Below are positions 10,821 through 23,150 of a stretch of 64,000 nt of DNA, piece after piece (within the stretch, counting starts at the first letter, position 1; every line of letters starts with the position of its first letter). The notes under the pieces are model-generated. The model saw only the letters and a list, made by a program, of their open reading frames with translations, had not been told where the DNA came from and made no database searches. This DNA comes from Oxyruncus cristatus (Eukaryota; Chordata; Aves; Passeriformes; Cotingidae). Location of the stretch: positions 143,283-207,282 of the forward strand of contig VXAY01002346.1 in NCBI GenBank assembly GCA_013399855.1, in the 5' to 3' direction. A program made the position numbers and the translations under genes.

Positions 10821-13800
10821 TTCAGCACGTAACACAAGGAAATTCCTCTAGAATTCAACCCCGTGTAACGCACGTTTTCAAAAGGCTTTACTAGATCAGT
10901 TTGGGGTCTAACCTGCTTTTCCAGTGTTGAGATCATTCCAGCTCACAGGTCAAGGGAGCCATCGTGATAGTGCTGCGGCCTAAAAGCCCAGCTGCAACAA
11001 GCTTTCTGCTGGCCTGCAGCATTTGGAGCTTTAGTGAGGGATTATTGCAAGAGATAACTGGGCAAAGTGGACTCTCTGCTTCTGCAGTGGAAGCAGAGGG
11101 TGAAGACAAAGGCCACTTGCCACAAAGTGTCTGCTCAAATGAGAGTGCGAGAGAATGTTGGTGAAGGGTGTGAGGAGCTCATGCATGTACCTGCATGAAT
11201 GTCAGTGTAGTTCTGCAAGGGGTCTAGAAAACAGCAGCAGTTACTTCCCCAACTTCAAAACTATTTGTTAAATTAGTAGCTTTAACCAATTCAGTAAATG
11301 GTTGTTTTAGACATCTGTCTAAACTCCAGAAACTTTATTGGGCATTATGAAAAGCAATTATATGATACATACAGTATGTATGCACCTACGTGCACAATGT
11401 CAGTGTGCCTGTGCTGAGTGCCAAAGGGAATGTGCTTGGGAGAACTACGCAGAAAAGGGCTTGGGGAAGGTAAACAGATGGGCTAGCTGCTTTCTCAGGG
11501 CAAGGAAGAAATTCACCCCATTTATATGTGTACTTTGCACGTCAAATTTGTCTCTAAGCTGTGGTCAGCATAGACTGGAGAGCTCATTCACCTGAACAAG
11601 AGTCAACAATTGCTAAGTCTGACCTGAGACTTGAAAAATGTGTTTTCAGTGTTCTCCGCTATACTTTTGAAGCCAACAGTGTATTCTGTTTCTGAACATG
11701 GCGAAAAGCTAAATAAAAAGATAACCCCACACCCCAAATCAGTGTGTGAAATTACAGCAATTGCTGCTCTATTTCATTTTAGTGTGGCCAGTGGCTGAAA
11801 TCACATGCATGGCCAGGTAGAGAGTAGGTTGTAGGAGTAATACACTGCCTGAAAATGTTGTCATACACGTTGATGAATATCAGCCATGCAAAAAATTATT
11901 TAAATGATTTTGAATTAATCAGTCAACATTATGTAAATTCAGTCAGATCCACCAATATGAAATTTCTCTCGGAAGAAGTTTGTCTCTTAGCATTAACATC
12001 TTGAACGTTTTCAGTGCAAGAAGACTGAAACTTTTGAAGGTTTTTACAGTTAGCAGCATGGCCATAGGACCATCATCCTATGGTGCACAGCTCTTCATAT
12101 ATAAGCTCTTACCTCAAGTTCAAAAAAACACAGCAAACCCAAGCACTCTGAAGGACTTATACTTCTAATGACTGAAATATCTTCCCTGCCTACTTTTAGG
12201 TTGAAATTTTAAAGCTGTCTCCCCTGGGAAGTATGAAATATAAATAACCAGCTAAACACCTTTCTGAAAATCTGAAAAAAATAGAGTTAAATAAAACATA
12301 ATTGATCGTGTGCTTTCTGCAAAGCTGTCTTTTTTTTTATGCCCATGACAGAAATGTTAACCTACACGAAATAAAGTCATATTGGTAAAGTCCAAGACTT
12401 GACAACTTTTTTTTCATACTAAGTAGGGATTAAAACCTGTTAAAATTTATATTCTTATGTGTAATTATAACTTCCAAAATACTTCACTCTAAACTCTGGG
12501 CTCAAATCTCTGGCTTATCCTTTAATGATGATACACATCTCCATGAATACAACAGTGCTTAAAAGTGAGTGTCAAACAACTGTCCTATGGTAAGGATATC
12601 ATAAAGTCCAAGCACTGTCTCCAGGGTAATCAGCAGCCATATGATCCTTACATAAAGAGATAAATAGCCTGGAGATGTGACAGTGAATCACAATGTAAGA
12701 GGAGGATGGTTTGATCATATTTAGATAGTAATCTTGCAGAACTATCTGTGAGAAGTTCCATAATTTTTCTTGTGGTGTGCTTTTTGCAGAAATGTACAAG
12801 AGGCTGCAAAAGGTTGTTTTATATTTGAAACGGTGAAGAAGTGGCACAGAGAGGAGTTGAAGTGCTTGGCAGACGTGATGGCCATGGCCTAAAGATCACT
12901 GTGCTGTCAAAAGGCACACTGGTGTTGGAATTCATTTCCAGAATTCCCCTGTCCATCTCAAAGTGTGAAGATTTTCATCAGTGTGAAGATTTTCAATTAC
13001 AATGATTTTGTTAAGTCTAGGTGCCACATGTCCCTAGTGCCCCTCTGTACCTGCTTCCATTTCAACAAGTCAGAGGTTCCTGCTCTTTTAGCTTTCCTGT
13101 TAAGGGATAAAAAGAATCTTCACGAGTTGACCTGTTACCTACTTGCCTAATTGCACAATTGTAGGTTGTGGTTCAGATAAGTGCATGGGAGAGTGGAGAA
13201 GAAACATGTATTCTGCTTGCTTCTCCAGGGGGAAAAAACAAACTATGGGGGTGTTTGCTGATGGTGTCAGACCCCCTGAAGCACCTGGTAGAAGTGTAGA
13301 CTGTGATGGCAGGGTCATAATCTCACCACTATACACAGTGAGTCTGTAAAGGAATAGGGTTTTCCCAGGGAAAGCAACACTGGTAAAGAGGGACAAACAA
13401 AACTCACGGGGACCAATCAGCCTGAAGCTGTGATCAGTAAAATCTGTAAGGAAAGGTTTTTATATCTATACTGCCAGCTGTTTTAGCATGACTTTTAAGA
13501 TATTTATGGAAGTAGTAAGTTTTGTAAACTTAGTCAAATAGACCTCTGAAATCAGGCTTGTACATGCAACAAACATTCATGTGTTTCATACTCCCTTGGT
13601 TGGGAGGGATAAGAATTTTTGTTTTAGCTTCTTGGTCACAAATGCTTTGGTAGTTAAGTGGTTTGGTGGTTGGGGTTTTTTGTCTGTTTTCGTGTTGTTT
13701 TTAAAGTTAAAATCTGTGCAGCCTGTTACAGGCCAGCCTGTGTGGATTTTGAAGGACTCCATGTGTAAGCTGTAATACTACTCTTCAGCTGTCAGTGCAT

Positions 13801-14605
13801 TGCTGTCTTTATAATTCTGCTGCTTTTCTACTTTCTGTCCTCTCAGTTTTCAGCAGAGAGCCTTATTTGCTGCTGATTCATTCAGAGCCCTAGTGTGCAT
13901 TGCAGTGTGTTGGCTGAGTGCTCTGCAGGCATTACCAGCTCACAGCTAAGTTCTGTGTTCTCCAGCACTCTTGTGTAACAGGAGCAATTTTACATTAACA
14001 GCACATAACTCTTATTTGCCCTCTGTGTCTGATTGATAGCTGTTTGGTTTTCATGTGTCACCTAGATAGTGAAACCTTACATTGAAGGAAGTATGGGCAT
14101 GAGGCACAATTCCAGTCAGAAGTCAGTGCACTTTCCTTCATGAAGTGTTCCACTGTGGGTCCTGCCCACAGGCTGCATTCCTTCAGGATAAACCTGCTGC
14201 ACTGTGGGTCCTGCGGCTTCCTTTTAGGCACACCAGCTGTTCCTCCTCGTTCTCCCCGCCTTCACTGGCCTTGGTGTCTGCAAGATTGGCTCAGCTTTTT
14301 ATGTCTGACGTGGGGCAGCTTCTACTCTCTTATCACAGAGGCCCCTCTGGCTCCTTACAAAATGATTGCCATGTTAATATGAGCCTTTGCAAATGAAACC
14401 TCTTAGACTAATGGCAGGGAGACAGTGTGCAGAGGTGATAAGGGTGTGACTTAAATAAGGAAAAGGTTGAATGTGATTTTTTTTCTTGCTTTTATCTTTC
14501 CCTTTACTCCCTCTTCCACCCTCTACTGGCTACATATCTGCCCAGAGGGGCTGATGGCTCTTGTCTTCTCAGTGTCCTCTACTGTGTTTTACAGCTGTGA
14601 GATCA
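10821..14605. other. AT-rich gene-free stretch upstream of GCNT3
   Basis: No recognisable coding exon, RNA gene or young transposon. The open frames here are short and lack splice-site support. Confidence 0.5.
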
Positions 14606-14743
14606 GAGAATCACAGAACAGCCCGGGCTGGAAGGAAGCTCATCTGGTCCAACCATTCGTGGGAAAGGGAGCCCAGATAAGATTATAAACACCTCGTCCA
14701 ATGGCATCCTGAAAACCTGCAGGGATGGGGACAACCACATCCC
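14606..14743 (-). mobile_element. Degraded CR1-type retrotransposon 3' fragment
   Basis: It starts GAGAATCACAGAACAGCC, followed by GGCTGGAAGGAAGCTCATCTGGTCCAACC (given here as its parts: GGCTGGAAGGA and CATCTGGTCCAACC). It continues with a CTGCAGGGATGGGGACAACC segment like the usual avian CR1 3' region read in reverse. It is diverged and short. A related LTR fragment is a less likely alternative. Confidence 0.6.
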
Positions 14744-17700
14744 ATATTTGGAGCTGTAAGTTGTGTAGTGTTTGTCAACACTGCGTGGAATGATTTGCAG
14801 ACAGAATTTGAGGTGATTTTAGCGTAGCCAGTTCAAACCTGCGTACATAACTGACTTACTTTGCCAAGGCAAGTAAAAGGAGAGCACATGGATCTTTGCT
14901 TCATTCTGTTTGAAGCACTGCTGCTGAAAGTGAGGGATCTGGATTGTCACTAAATGATTTATGGTTTGGTAACGTGTCAGAGACATGTAGCTGAATATCC
15001 AGGTTTACAGATAGCAGGTAACCTAAACCCAGCATGAATCACCTTGCTGGTTCTCTCCAGAGTTATGTGGAGTAGTTATGTGGGGAATACCTACAGGCAT
15101 GAGGCCTGGAAAAGTATTTTGCAGGCCTGCACCTAAAGATACTGTGGGCTGGCTCTGATCTTCCTGTAATTTTTGGTTATGTAGTGAAGTATCATGAAAC
15201 AAAATTAGTGATACTCTCACAGACTGCTACTTGAGCAAAATTGTTCCTAAGTATACTCTGTACATGATTTGTTGTTAAGTACACATCTTGTGGTAAGATA
15301 CAGAATTTGTTGTGAACAATTCCACTTTTTGCATTTGTGTTCACGTAGGGAATGTTCTTATTTGTGTCAAGTAGTAATGGATATTTTAAAAGAACTGCAT
15401 TTTTTTTAATCAATACTTCATTTGAACTATGACAGAAATTGAGAAAAATTACATTTCCCTAGTCTTGGCTGTTCAGATTTTTTTTTTTTTTAAAACTTGT
15501 TCTGCTGGTATTGTGATACTTATAAGCCAAATACAATTCTATGATTTTTAGATTATTTTAAGATTTATAGTTTTAAAGTTAATGGCAAACATTTGGAAAA
15601 CATTATGATAGACTTCTCATATATTTTCAGAGAACATAAGTTCATTGTTCCTTTTGTATAGAGTCTTTGGCACATCTTGCTTTCCTGGGGCAGTGAGGAG
15701 TGAACACAGAAGTATTAAGGTTTCAAAATAAATAAACCTTATGCAAATATATATATTATATATGTACATTTTATCTGTAAAACTTTAACATCATGAACAT
15801 GGTCTTGTGCAGCTTTTGCTTTTTGAAATTGAAAACTGGCTGATTAAGCTAATTTAAAGTCTGACTTTACTTCAAAGTTGACTTAATTTCAACTGAATTA
15901 TGTGGCTCAGTCCTGTTCTTGCTGACAGGTCGAGCTGTATCTTTTCAAGCTAAGACTGCACCCACACTGGCACAGTCTGGGGTCGTTTGGATGGTTAGTT
16001 AGAGATTAAGTTCATCTTCGAGGAAACTGTTGGATGTCAATTTTCTTTGCAGAGTTCTACTTCCCTGCTGGTTTGGGGCCAGTGGTTTGAAAGCTCAGTG
16101 TGCAGTAGCTCTGGGTCTGCCACTGCATGAAGGTGGTTCAGAAAGCACACGAAAAGGCAGCATCCAGTAAGTGAAACACCAAACTCAGTAACTTTGGTAG
16201 CATGCCCTGCAGGTCCTGTTCTGTCACTGAGCCTGATGCTTTTCCCCTGGCAGTCGCAGGCTCGTTGCTCGGCTGTTTCTGGACTCGGTGGCACTGTTAC
16301 TGAAGGCCAGGGGACTTCTGTGCTACCCAAGGCAGAATAGCTGGACTGAGGAGCCCAGCAGTGAGTATGGCTCAGAGGAAGGCTTGAGCAGATAGTCATA
16401 ACTGACATATAGTCTACAGGATCTTATTTATTACTTGGTATTTTACACAACAGCTGAATTCTGCTCATAAGGTATAACAAGTTTCCTTAATTACATCGTG
16501 CATAATAAAGCAAAAGAGGGGGGAAAGACATTACTCACCTTATGCAGGTTGCTGAAGAGACAAGCAAATAAGTGGGATGATGCTGGTAAAGCTGTTTAAA
16601 AGAATTGCCTTTAAAACCAGCGTTAAAACTGGTACTGTTTGTGACTGTGGTGCCCAACACTGGAAACTGGACTGTGTCCTGGGGGAAGAAAATAACCTGC
16701 TTCTTCTTGAAGGGTGTAACACAAAGAAAACACAGTGATACTGGGGATAATAAGTACATTAGCTCATTGTTTCTGGAAAAGGATTGCTTCATACAGCATG
16801 GGAAATAAAAACAAAACAGCAAACAAAACTCTTTTAGATAGATGATAGAGGGACTTGCGGCTCTGGGAATAAAGAAGCAAAAAGAATGAATTTAATTTTG
16901 TACATTTCTCACAATGAAGAACCCACGATAACTAACCCACCAAAGAGATTATTTCTGAATAGACAGAACCCCAAACACCACATTTCATGACTCAGGAAAC
17001 GTGCAGTCTCTTAACTTTTCCTGTTTGAATCGTCCATATACCCGAATGAGAGTTACAGTGATTAGCCATTCTGTTGGTTTTTAGATTACTTTAATATTGT
17101 TTAATGCCAGCAATGAATAGCATTTCCAGGTCATTTCACCCACCTTTTTAAAACAATTGTGCTGTTGCTATGAGTAGCTATTAATCACTTCGTCTCTGGA
17201 CTGTGTCGTGTCCATTGAAAGTCATAGAGCCAATGCCTTCAAGGTTATGAAATAAAAATACGTATTTGAATTTATATTTGCATCTCTAGTTATTAGGCAG
17301 CTTTCAGAAGATTGTCATGGCACTGTAAAATACATTTTCAGTTAAAAATCAATTCACATAACTTAACTGAGCCAGCATATAAGGCCATTTTTTTTAGTCA
17401 TAACTGAGATGAAATTTTGCAGGTTGTTTCAGAGAAGAAGTGCTGGCGTTGTCACTAAAACCATACCAGGTTCCTGAGGTGTATGTGTAAAAAAGTTTAG
17501 GCTGGAAAGATTTTGCCGTATTTAAGCACATTAAAAGATTGGGATGTTTGCAAAATGTGTGTTTGACTAATTGTGGAGCAGTTCTTGGGCAATAAAGGCT
17601 GGGTTCAGCCAAGGTGGTAAGTTGGAACTGTTCTTCCCTCCCCCCCCTTTCCCAGTTAGACTTCCAAAAAACAAAGCTAAAAAAAGAACACCAAACTTTG

Positions 17701-19436
17701 CAAAGGGATATTTTAGCAAACAATAGATTACATACTGAAACAATGTGTTCTTTAAGGGCACTAATGTTCCTTTATTTCAGGCAGGGTTAGGGTTCGTGAT
17801 CCTGAAACTATTTGAAAATAATACAGCAAGAAGGGCTGCACTGTTCTGCATTTTGAACGGTGGGATCCTCGTCCTGAAGGGTAAATCCTGCCTGATGCCT
17901 GTGCTGTGCCACTGGGGCAGAACTGCTGAAATACTGATGGCATTGTCCATCACAGCATTAGCCATTAGTGCTAAAGCTAATGGACAAGAGGTAGTGGAGA
18001 GGATCTGCAGTCAGGTTTGGGGGTTTGTTGTTTCTTTTTTCAAAATACATATTTATATTGTTTCTTGTGAGAGTGTTGGTGTAACTGAAACCACGAGTCT
18101 GATTACCAATGCTGTCATGGTTTTTTACTGCTGAGACTTGACAGGCGTGTATACACTGACTAGTGTGAATATTTATCAGGCAGCAAAAAGTTGGGCCAGG
18201 AAATGTGTTCGGGGTTGTGTTCATTTGAATAAAAAATACACATCACAGGCTGAACTCTCCTCGCCAAAGGAGAGGAGAAACCTCCACACACAGGAGGATA
18301 TGAACTATGGTCTTCATATCTGGGTAGTTTTGCCATTACTTCCTCACCTTCTGCCTGAAGCATGTTGAAAATACATTTGACTCTAATCAGAACTACAGTG
18401 ACACAGTTTTTATCAGTCAGTGAGAGCTGACTCCTGTTTTCTGAAGTATCGGAAGTGACCAAATGTAAGGGTAAAGCAAATGCTTGTCAATAAGAGATAA
18501 AAATGTAACAAACACACACTCTGGGTTCAGAAAAGGAGTTTTGTGCCCACGTGAGAAGGTTTTATGATGGTGCACACCTCGGCTTCAAGGAATTGTATGG
18601 TTCTGATATGTGTGTTCCCACCTCGGATTGGTAGAGAGAGGTGATGGTGATGGTGATGCAAGTTGTGATTTGTGATTGCCAGATTTGTGTTGGTTTTAAA
18701 GTTTTTAAAGTGTGTGAGGGAATGACCACAGAAGATGGCCAGGCTGGTGTGCACAGTTTCACGGCTGAGCATGTTATGGAGTGGAGCATTTTCTTAGCTT
18801 TGAATCTGTCACCTGCTAATGACACTCGAGGACCCCGTGTCCTTTCCCAGAGGAGACAGTGCTCAGTCCCTGGGCCGGCAGTGACAGGGAAAACTTGCAT
18901 CAGTGACTGCAGAAAAGCCCCAAAGGAGTATGGGCAATCTGCAACAAGTACTTGAGCTTTTGGGAATCTCTCTGGAAAGAGTTTTAAAGGAATAAGGAAC
19001 CTGCTGTCAGGTATTTTTTCTGGCGTGTTGTGTGTGCACCCCTCATCCAAGAGTTAGACTTCAACACTAATATTTGACTACTGGAATTGGTAACGGAGTT
19101 TTCATGGGCAAACAAACAAACAACACTCACAAACAACAGTGCTCTCACCTGAAAGAAAAAAGATCGGTAGTCCTGCATGCTCTCTTCTTTAATTTCTATT
19201 AATCAGTTAATAGCCTGAGGCATGAGGTTTTTCATTAAATATTAGTGACTTTCGTCTCTGATGGAAGAGGGAAACATAACATATGAAGAGCACAGCTCTG
19301 TGATTCAGGGATTACGCCTAAATTAAGATAAGAAGGGGCACTAATTAGAGAAGAGACATGAGAGGAAGGCAACAGTGCTTGATGTGGAGAGCTGAGCAGA
19401 TATTAGTTATCTAGTTCCATCCCCCAGTGGGGGGGG
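14744..19436. other. Gene-free stretch with weak exon-like segments
   Basis: AT-rich. It contains a T-run (15479-15491), an AT-rich microsatellite around 15747-15763 and a C-run near 17641-17648. Two splice-flanked segments near 16.06 kb (+) and 16.54 kb (-) are discussed as findings. I recognise no gene. Confidence 0.5.
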
Positions 19437-19492
19437 GATTACAACTGGATGATCTCCAAGGTCCCTTCAAACCCAAACCATTCTATGATTCT
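19437..19492 (+). mobile_element. CR1 3' terminal fragment
   Basis: It matches the ending typical of avian CR1: TGGATGATCTCCAAGGTCCC, then TTCAAACCCAAACCATTC and TATGATTCTG. The terminal ATTCTATGATTCT motif defines the element's 3' end and + orientation. Only about 55 bp remain. Confidence 0.75.
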
Positions 19493-22400
19493 GTTGCCTC
19501 CGTAACAGCTGTGCTGAGCAGCGTGCTGGGTTAGAAAGCATCTTTTTTGAAACAAGGTGCTAAAATAGCCCACTACAAATACTAAATAGTCAGGAATCTG
19601 TAGAGTTTTTCAATAAGACTGAACAAGAGATTTTCTTTTCAAGGCTGATGGCAGAATTCCATTTTTCTTTCCTTCCTTCATAAGAGGATTGATGAAAATT
19701 GCTTTTCCAACCCCTTGTCTTCCAGTTATGCTTCCATTAATGATTAATTTGGGCTTATCTGTATGCCATCAGTTTTGTTTGCTACTAATTTTTTGCACCT
19801 GCTTAAAACTGCAGATGTGGTCAAAAGAGTTCCAGATGGAGTGCCAAGTTACAAATGTAGGTATAAATAATACCTGTGAAGTACACGTGTCCCCTCTGCA
19901 ACTGTTTCTGTGGCCTTTTCAGTGCAAGGCGAGTGAAGCTGAAGGGAGGATACGAATCTTCAAGAAAAAGAAACAACCAACGAACCCCAACCAACTTTTT
20001 GTTTTAAATCACCTCAAAATGTACACTTGGAGCATGTCAGACTTCTAAAAAATTCTGGGTATTTATGAGTCATCTTAGCATTGTTTGCTTTTCTTTTCAG
20101 CTTCAGGATAAATGAAAAACCGGCAGAGTCCAGTGCTGGTGGATATCTCTGCAACCCTCAACAGCAAGTGAATGGGCAAAAAAGTGGGACTAAATTAGGC
20201 AAAGAGCCATTTGAAGTAGATGCAGCATTTCCAACTTACTGGCTGTATCATCAACAGCTCCTGTCTGCCAACTGAGTTAGAGGATCTGGCAAATCCAGGA
20301 TATGTTGCAGGATCTGCCTCTAGTTCTGTTCCACTGTCAACTCATATTTCTAACTAAACTGAATTTAATTTACAGCTCAGGGGACTGGCTACATTCCACC
20401 AACCAGCCCTGTTCCTCAATTGTAGGTGAAGAGTTCAACTGCATTTGAAATTCTTCCATTGTTTCCAGCAGATGGTTCAAATAATGAGCGTGGAACATTC
20501 TGCCAGTTGCTAATTCTGAACTTCCAGTACATAATTTTTATATTGTGTACATATAAAGATAATATGCCTCTTATGGGCAGTGTCAGGTGTGATAATTGGT
20601 AGTATTACACTCTGTTAAGGTGATAAAGCTGAGTGTGTCTTAGGGAGTAACTAGATTATGTTTGTGTTCCCTTGTGGCTTGTCAGTGGTTTGCAGTGTGC
20701 TGTTGAGTAGCATCGGTGTGTAAGGATTATGAGAGGGACTTCCATAGGAAACAAATCCTGTTCTGGATCTCAGTGAGTGTTTGACCTAGACCCTGCCCCT
20801 AAGTTACGTACAGCACATTGCCTGTTACCTTCTGTGTTCTCCATGTGCATCCCTGAATGTTCTCCCTCAGCTAGATACGTGTTTCCTGTGTGCACAGAGC
20901 CCTGTCTGTCCAAATCTCTGTCTGACTGAGGCACAGGACTCAAGCTTTCTTTCAATGGGGACTTTATAGGTTAGTTCTACTGGAAACAAATGAAAAAGGA
21001 AGTTGTTGTTTTTCAAGGGGTGAAAAAACAAATAAACCCTGACGAAAATAATTGCAGAGACCAATACTGCTGGTTAGAAAGGAAGAACAACTTTGTGTCA
21101 AAACTTTTCTCAAACATTACAGGCTCTGGGTGGATTTATTTGCTTTGTGCAACACGGTTTTCCAATCAAATCACAAAGTAATCTGACTAACTTTATAAGT
21201 TCAAAACAATTGTTTGCTGTATACATGTTGTTCAGGCAACACCAGGTGTCTTTTCTCTTGCAGATTTCCAATTCATTTTATGAAATGAGTAGACAAAGTT
21301 AGTTTTTGCCACCTCGCAGAATCATAAATTACTACAGAACAAGTTTTATGCTTTTAAAATATGTGAATGCAATGTTCTTGGGCAAGTGCCTGCTTAGTAA
21401 TGCAAGAGTAACTGAATGTCTCTTTTCTGAAGAACGCCGTGGCTTTTAGCACAGCTCTGACCTGGATGAAATAACCCCACTCACCTGGTGGTTACAGGAA
21501 GGGGAAATTTGCCTGCCCCGTGTTCCCCTGTCTGTGGGAGCACTGTAAGGATGACTGTCATGGGAGCAGTCAAACCAGAGAACGGGCAAGATTTCAGCTT
21601 CATCAAGAAGACAGTCTGCAGAATCTTCATATATTCACTTATCTGTACCAGGTTATCTCAGTGACCTGGGAGTCAGGGTAACCTGAGCTTTACTTAGGGG
21701 GGTGGGACAGGATGACAGACTGTCTTTTCTCTGCACCCCTTATGCTTTCTCTCACAAGTGTTGACTAAACTCCAGGAAAGAATACACTAGAAATGTTTTT
21801 TTCATATAAGCTCATCAGTTCATGCCTATACTTGGAAAGATCTTTCTTTTAGCATTGAGTAACTAAAATGAAGTTATTTGCCAGGCAGATTATGCATTCT
21901 TTCAGTTCTTTGTCTTTTTTATGTGTTGTGGTGCTTTTTATTAGAAAATAGAAAACTTTTCAATTAAAAGGAAAAAAGTCTGTGTCTGTGAGAGAAAAGG
22001 GAAGCCTTTCAGTTGCCTCTTCTAATGTCTATTTAGTTAACAGTTACAAGTCCACTTTATGACCAGTAAAATACAAGTGTGCACATATCTGGGCTGAAAT
22101 CTGAACTTCTAAACAGTCTAAAACTTGTATAGTTTTCAATTAGCAGAGAAACATGCTTTTCAGATGATTTTTATAGCCATACTGTCTGATCTTGCTTTAT
22201 CCCATTAATGACATAAATTTTGGTCATGCCATCTTTCAATTAGGAAGCCTACACATTTTACCAAATACTAATCTGGAAGCTAATATTTTGGGAAAATGTG
22301 CAGTTTGGGTAGAATCTGTGCCTATATTTCAGTATTCTTCCAGTGTTATTACCCTCTTTAAGAATAAAGAGATAAGGTAAGCAAAAAGACAAGAGGCTGT

Positions 22401-22858
22401 TTCTGCCCCAGAGAAGACAACGATGTTCACAGTGTTAGCCTGGGACTTTGGAAAATAAGATTCATTTTCATTTTAGTGGCAGACTTTGCCATGGTGAAAA
22501 GCAGTGTAATTTTTAGATGCTTCATTTTTGTGCTCCTTTTGTGGAACTGATCTTCCTCGTGTCCTAGAGCTCTTCTGAAGTTCAATATTTGTACTGTGTA
22601 ATTTCTTTTACAGTATGAGGTGCCAGGTGAGTACCTAAGCCTTAGCTGTAAAGATAATCTTCCTCATTTAGATTGGCATTTTGGCTCATGAATATTCTTG
22701 GGCACCCAGAAGGATCAAGTCTTCAAATATATGCGATCTGCTGAAAAATGTGTGGTTAGTATCTTCCCTGACTAGGACCTCTGAACGTAATCGGAACACG
22801 GGATACACAATAGAGGCTTTCAAATTGTCTGCCTCCTCCAGAACCCCTACAGCCCTGT
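19493..22858. other. Gene-free stretch with one terminal-exon-like segment
   Basis: AT-rich. A + strand segment at 20101-20275 has a strong acceptor and an open frame to a stop (see findings). A 13-bp interval at 22614-22626 is flanked by good splice motifs but has no other support. Nothing else recognised. Confidence 0.45.
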
Positions 22859-23150
22859 CACAGAATCAGAGATTTGTCTGGGTTGGAAAAGACCTTTAAG
22901 ATCATGGAGTCTGGCTGTGAACCCAGCACTGCTCAGTCCACCTCTGAGCCGTGTCCCCAGGTGCCACATCTACACTTCACGTGGACACATCTGGTCCTTC
23001 AGATATCTCCAGGGCTGGTGACTCAACCACTTTCCCGGACAGCCTGTTCCAGTGCTTGACACCCCTGTTGGTTGTCCCAGTCTAAACCTCCCTTGATGCA
23101 ATCTAAGGCCATTTCCTCTTCTCCTGTCACTGTTATTTGGGAGCAGAGAT
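22859..23150 (-). mobile_element. CR1 LINE 3' fragment (about 290 bp)
   Basis: Read on the + strand it is the reverse of the avian CR1 3' region: CACAGAATCAGAGATTTG, GGTTGGAAAAGACCTTTAAG, then GTGCCACATCTACAC, CTCCAGGGCTGGTGACTCAA, AGCCTGTTCCAGTGCTTGAC and AAGGCCATTTCCTCTTCTCC. The element is 5'-truncated. Open frames across it are not genes. Confidence 0.92.

Noticed and set aside
10556..10936. 127-codon upstream extension of the GCNT3 frame
   Set aside because: Homology starts at the ATG at 10555 (MRLWERAG...). The extension is lower-GC, contains splice-like sites and resembles 5' UTR.
17745..18134. 129-codon hydrophobic + strand frame after a TTTATTTCAG acceptor
   Set aside because: It lacks a good donor, has no family resemblance, and its length is expected by chance in AT-rich DNA of this size.
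22614..22626. 13-bp interval between CTTTTACAG and GTGAGTAC, like a microexon
   Set aside because: Good splice motifs on both sides, but with no neighbouring exon there is nothing to support it.
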